Shown: in pieces, positions 22,510 to 24,372 of the stretch | Layout of the letters: every line of letters starts with the position of its first letter | How positions within the stretch are numbered: the stretch's first letter is position 1 | Assembly (NCBI GenBank): GCA_964515055.1 | Contig: CAZEUG010000026.1 | Coordinates: forward strand, 1-24,372 | Source: QAMX01 sp964515055 | Lineage (GTDB): Bacteria; Bacillota; Clostridia; Oscillospirales; QAMX01 | DNA length: 24,372 nucleotides | Direction of reading: 5' to 3' | Notes under the pieces: generated by a model | What the model was told of the DNA's origin: nothing | The model's input: the letters and a program-made list of their open reading frames with translations, nothing else | The model's database searches: none | Translations under genes and position numbers: made by a program

Positions 22510-22655
22510 ATGCGACGCAACCGCGTCCATTTGAGTTTCGGTGAACAGCAAACGGCGTGCTGCTGTATGAGAGAGGCCGGCGGCCGCTGAACCTGACGCG
22601 GACGGATACCGGCTACACGCTCTTTGCATGGCAGCCGGAAATGGAACAGAACTGA
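22510..22655 (+). pseudogene. Possible decayed small reading frame in the 386-bp gap
   Basis: The 22426-22811 gap holds no full gene. A 36-codon stretch (22545-22655) reads VLLYERGRRPLNLTRTDTGY then TLFAWQPEMEQN, has ordinary composition and ends at a proper stop. Just upstream, in another frame, an ATG at 22510 gives MRRNRVHLSFGEQ. A single frameshift near 22545 would join the two into about 48 residues. No family is recognised, the ribosome site (gagga) is too close to the ATG, and the stretch may be chance. Confidence 0.3.
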
Positions 22656-22751
22656 GCAGATCACCCATTCCAACGGGAGAACCGGGGAAACAACCCAAAC
22701 GGGGAACAGGCGTCGTTCCATCCCGAAAATCGATCATGCTTCCGACAGACG

Positions 22752-22788
22752 AAAACGGAGTGCTCCCAGTCAGGGAACACTCCGTTTT
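22752..22788. terminator. Bidirectional terminator between methyltransferase and aspS
   Basis: An 11-bp stem (aaaacggagtg 22752-22762 with cactccgtttt 22778-22788) with an A run on the left and T run on the right serves transcripts from both sides: the + strand methyltransferase and the - strand AspRS (stop 22812). Confidence 0.85.
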
Positions 22789-22811
22789 TTGAACAATCAG
22801 GATGAAAAAAA

Positions 22812-24146
22812 TTACGGATTCAGACGGTTCGGCCCGCGGAACAGGAACATGGCTTCCTTGATATGCAGACCCAGCAGCAGCATGGTCAGGCGGTCAACGC
22901 CGAGGCCAAAGCCACCGTGCGGCGGGCAGCCGTATTTGAAGAATTCGAGATAGAACTTGACGTCCTCGCCCAGCCCTTTTTCGTCGGCCTGACGCTTCAG
23001 AACGTCATACCGGTGCTCGCGCTGTGCGCCGGTGGTGATTTCTGTGCCGCGCCAGATGAGGTCGTACCCCATCGGGACGCCCTGCTCGTCGCGCATATGG
23101 TAAAATGCGCGCTTTTCGGCGGCATAGTCGGTGACGAACAGGAATTCGTGGTTGTAGTGCTTCCGCACCCAGTCATAGGAGAGATGCTCCGCCTCCGTGG
23201 TCAGGTCACCCTTTTCGGAATCCGGCACGGTATAGCCGAAATCCTCTTCCAGCCCGCGATACAGATCGGCCAGGCGGACAACCGGGAACGGCTTCTCCGG
23301 GACGATGACTTCCTGCCCGAACAGCGCCTGAATCTGGTCGCCGTGCTGCGCCTTGACCTTGGCCAGGGCATCGGTCAGCAGGTCTTCTTCCATTTTCATG
23401 ACATCGCGGAAGGAGTCGATGTAGCTGAATTCCAGATCGAAGCCGGTGAACTCCGTGGTATGCTTGTTGGTGTAGGATTTTTCGGCGCGGAAGACCGGCC
23501 CGCATTCAAAAATGCGCTCAAAGCCGGAGGCCATGGCCATCTGCTTGTAGAACTGCGGGCTCTGTGCCAGATAGGCCTTCCGGTCAAAATACTGCACCTC
23601 AAAGACGTCGGCGCCGCTTTCCGAGGCGGCGGCAATCAGCTTCGGCGTGTGGATTTCGATGAAACGGCGATCAATCAGGAACTGCCGCATCGCATTGACG
23701 AATGTGGTCTGAACCTGGAACAGGAGCTGATTTTCTTCGGTGCGCAGATCGATCCAACGGTAGTCAATGCGCTGATCAATGGAGGAGCGCTCAATGGCCT
23801 GCCGCTTTTTGGTGGCCGGAATGCCCTTCCGCGTGATCGGCAGGGGGTCGGCGATGCTTTCAGCCGTCAGGGCGGACGGAATCATTTCCAGACCGCCGAG
23901 CTTGACATAGTCATTTTCCACGACGGTGCCGACGGCGGTGACAACGGAGTCGGCGGTCAAAGCGTCCAGTGTTGCACACAGCTCCGGATGCTTTTCTTTT
24001 TCAACGGTGATCTGCAGTTTGCCGGTGAGATCCTTCAAAACCAGAAACGCCATGGCGCTGCTGTTGCGGATGTTTTCAAGGAAGCCCTGGACTTTGATCT
24101 CTGTGCCGAGCTTCTGACGGACATCGGCGATATAGGTACGTTCCAT
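22812..24146 (-). CDS. aspS: Aspartate--tRNA ligase, archaeal-type (probably non-discriminating)
   Basis: A 444-residue class II aminoacyl-tRNA synthetase that activates aspartate and charges tRNA-Asp, and probably tRNA-Asn. The N-terminal OB-fold anticodon-binding domain (about 1-105: VQGFLENIRNSSAMAFLVLKD) is followed by the catalytic core with motif 2 (FECGPVFRAEKS) and motif 3 (GFGLGVDRLTMLLL). LAQSPQFYKQM and the absence of the ~130-residue GAD insertion place it in the short archaeal/eukaryotic-type group, unlike the ~590-residue bacterial AspRS. In clostridia such proteins are annotated aspartate--tRNA(Asn) ligase, working with the GatCAB amidotransferase. The ATG at 24146 is preferred; the TTG at 24182 is too near the predicted transcript start (about 24189). 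The ribosome site (aaggga) is 14 bases away, longer than usual. It is monocistronic, with its promoter at 24196-24224. Confidence 0.92.
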   Translation of the reverse strand: MERTYIADVRQKLGTEIKVQGFLENIRNSSAMAFLVLKDLTGKLQITVEKEKHPELCATLDALTADSVVTAVGTVVENDYVKLGGLEMIPSALTAESIADPLPITRKGIPATKKRQAIERSSIDQRIDYRWIDLRTEENQLLFQVQTTFVNAMRQFLIDRRFIEIHTPKLIAAASESGADVFEVQYFDRKAYLAQSPQFYKQMAMASGFERIFECGPVFRAEKSYTNKHTTEFTGFDLEFSYIDSFRDVMKMEEDLLTDALAKVKAQHGDQIQALFGQEVIVPEKPFPVVRLADLYRGLEEDFGYTVPDSEKGDLTTEAEHLSYDWVRKHYNHEFLFVTDYAAEKRAFYHMRDEQGVPMGYDLIWRGTEITTGAQREHRYDVLKRQADEKGLGEDVKFYLEFFKYGCPPHGGFGLGVDRLTMLLLGLHIKEAMFLFRGPNRLNP

Positions 24147-24195
24147 AGGATAGAGCCAGTCCCTTCTTGTCTGATAAGTCAATCAATTCCCGCTC

Positions 24196-24224
24196 ATTAT
24201 ATCATAAAAACCGGGAAAAAGCAA
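24196..24224 (-). promoter_or_regulatory. Sigma-A promoter of aspS
   Basis: On the minus strand, TTGCTT (24224-24219), a 17-base spacer and TATAAT (24201-24196), also with TGA immediately upstream (extended -10), lie 50 bases before the ATG at 24146. Confidence 0.82.
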
Positions 24225-24326
24225 CCGCTTTCTGCATGGAAAACAGTTGCACCGCAGACCTGCCGACCGACATCCGCCGGAACGATGAAGTTTTTCCAGC
24301 CGTTTGACTGCAACATCGGCCAAATA

Positions 24327-24335
24327 TGGTATAAT
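24327..24335 (+). promoter_or_regulatory. Extended -10 promoter pointing off the right edge
   Basis: TGGTATAAT (24327-24335) with TTGACT 20 bases upstream of the -10 box (24304-24309) reads rightwards. The spacer is long, so it probably relies on the extended -10. The gene it drives lies beyond the window. Confidence 0.55.
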
Positions 24336-24372
24336 AGAGTCGGTAGCAGTCATCAACTGTGGCCGGAACGAA

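Noticed and set aside
22162..22737. 191-codon - strand frame across the methyltransferase end and the gap
   Set aside because: It is antisense to the conserved methyltransferase C-terminus, and no family is recognisable in the part over the gap.
1..24372. tRNA or rRNA genes, IS elements, prophage genes
   Set aside because: None was recognised by eye on either strand; a tRNA or IS search would be needed to exclude short degraded copies.

Overview
The window looks like chromosomal DNA of an anaerobic, GC-rich member of the Firmicutes, most likely Oscillospiraceae/Clostridia. This is inferred from near-consensus TTGACA-N17-TATAAT promoters, AGGAGG-type ribosome sites, a tRNA-sensing T-box leader, a short archaeal-type AspRS, DUF6062 and C_GCAxxG_C_C proteins, and hairpin-forming intergenic repeats. 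No taxonomic marker gene is present, so the family is not proven.

Layout. Bases 1-680 hold no gene. They contain a perfect 55-bp inverted repeat at the very edge, a degenerate ~150-bp repeat carrying a two-hairpin module, and a 37-bp tandem repeat. Bases 684-2509 (- strand) are a decayed mcrBC restriction locus: McrB has lost its Walker A segment and shifts frame, and McrC is reduced to its extreme N-terminus and its nuclease C-terminus. Next comes a three-gene - strand operon: pepF-type oligoendopeptidase, HD-domain hydrolase and C_GCAxxG_C_C protein, with its own promoter and terminator. A second - strand operon runs HAD phosphatase, Eis-like acetyltransferase, sialidase-like beta-propeller protein and a membrane-anchored RCC1-repeat protein. 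It diverges from a MATE efflux gene, and the two consensus promoters lie about 60 bp apart.

The middle holds a + strand aldo/keto reductase with two Fe-S motifs. It converges, through a shared strong terminator, on a - strand pair encoding a cytosolic GH5 glycosidase and a polysaccharide deacetylase. A monocistronic trpB2-type tryptophan synthase beta chain follows (- strand), behind a T-box leader whose specifier codon reads as UGG (Trp).

The right side is a + strand series: a lipoprotein, a zinc-ribbon membrane protein, a DUF6062 protein with two CCCH-like cysteine/histidine sets, a GH2 glycosidase and a SAM methyltransferase whose start region carries a 14-bp hairpin. After a gene-poor 386-bp gap with a bidirectional terminator, a - strand archaeal-type aspartyl-tRNA synthetase ends the window, with a divergent promoter pointing off the right edge.

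Most genes are housekeeping or carbohydrate metabolism. I do not see a complete new defence or mobile system. The items most worth a second look are the repeat-rich edge beside the broken mcrBC, the HAD-GNAT-propeller-RCC1 operon, the Trp T-box on a lone trpB2, the duplicated metal-site pattern of the DUF6062 protein, and the hairpin inside the methyltransferase start.
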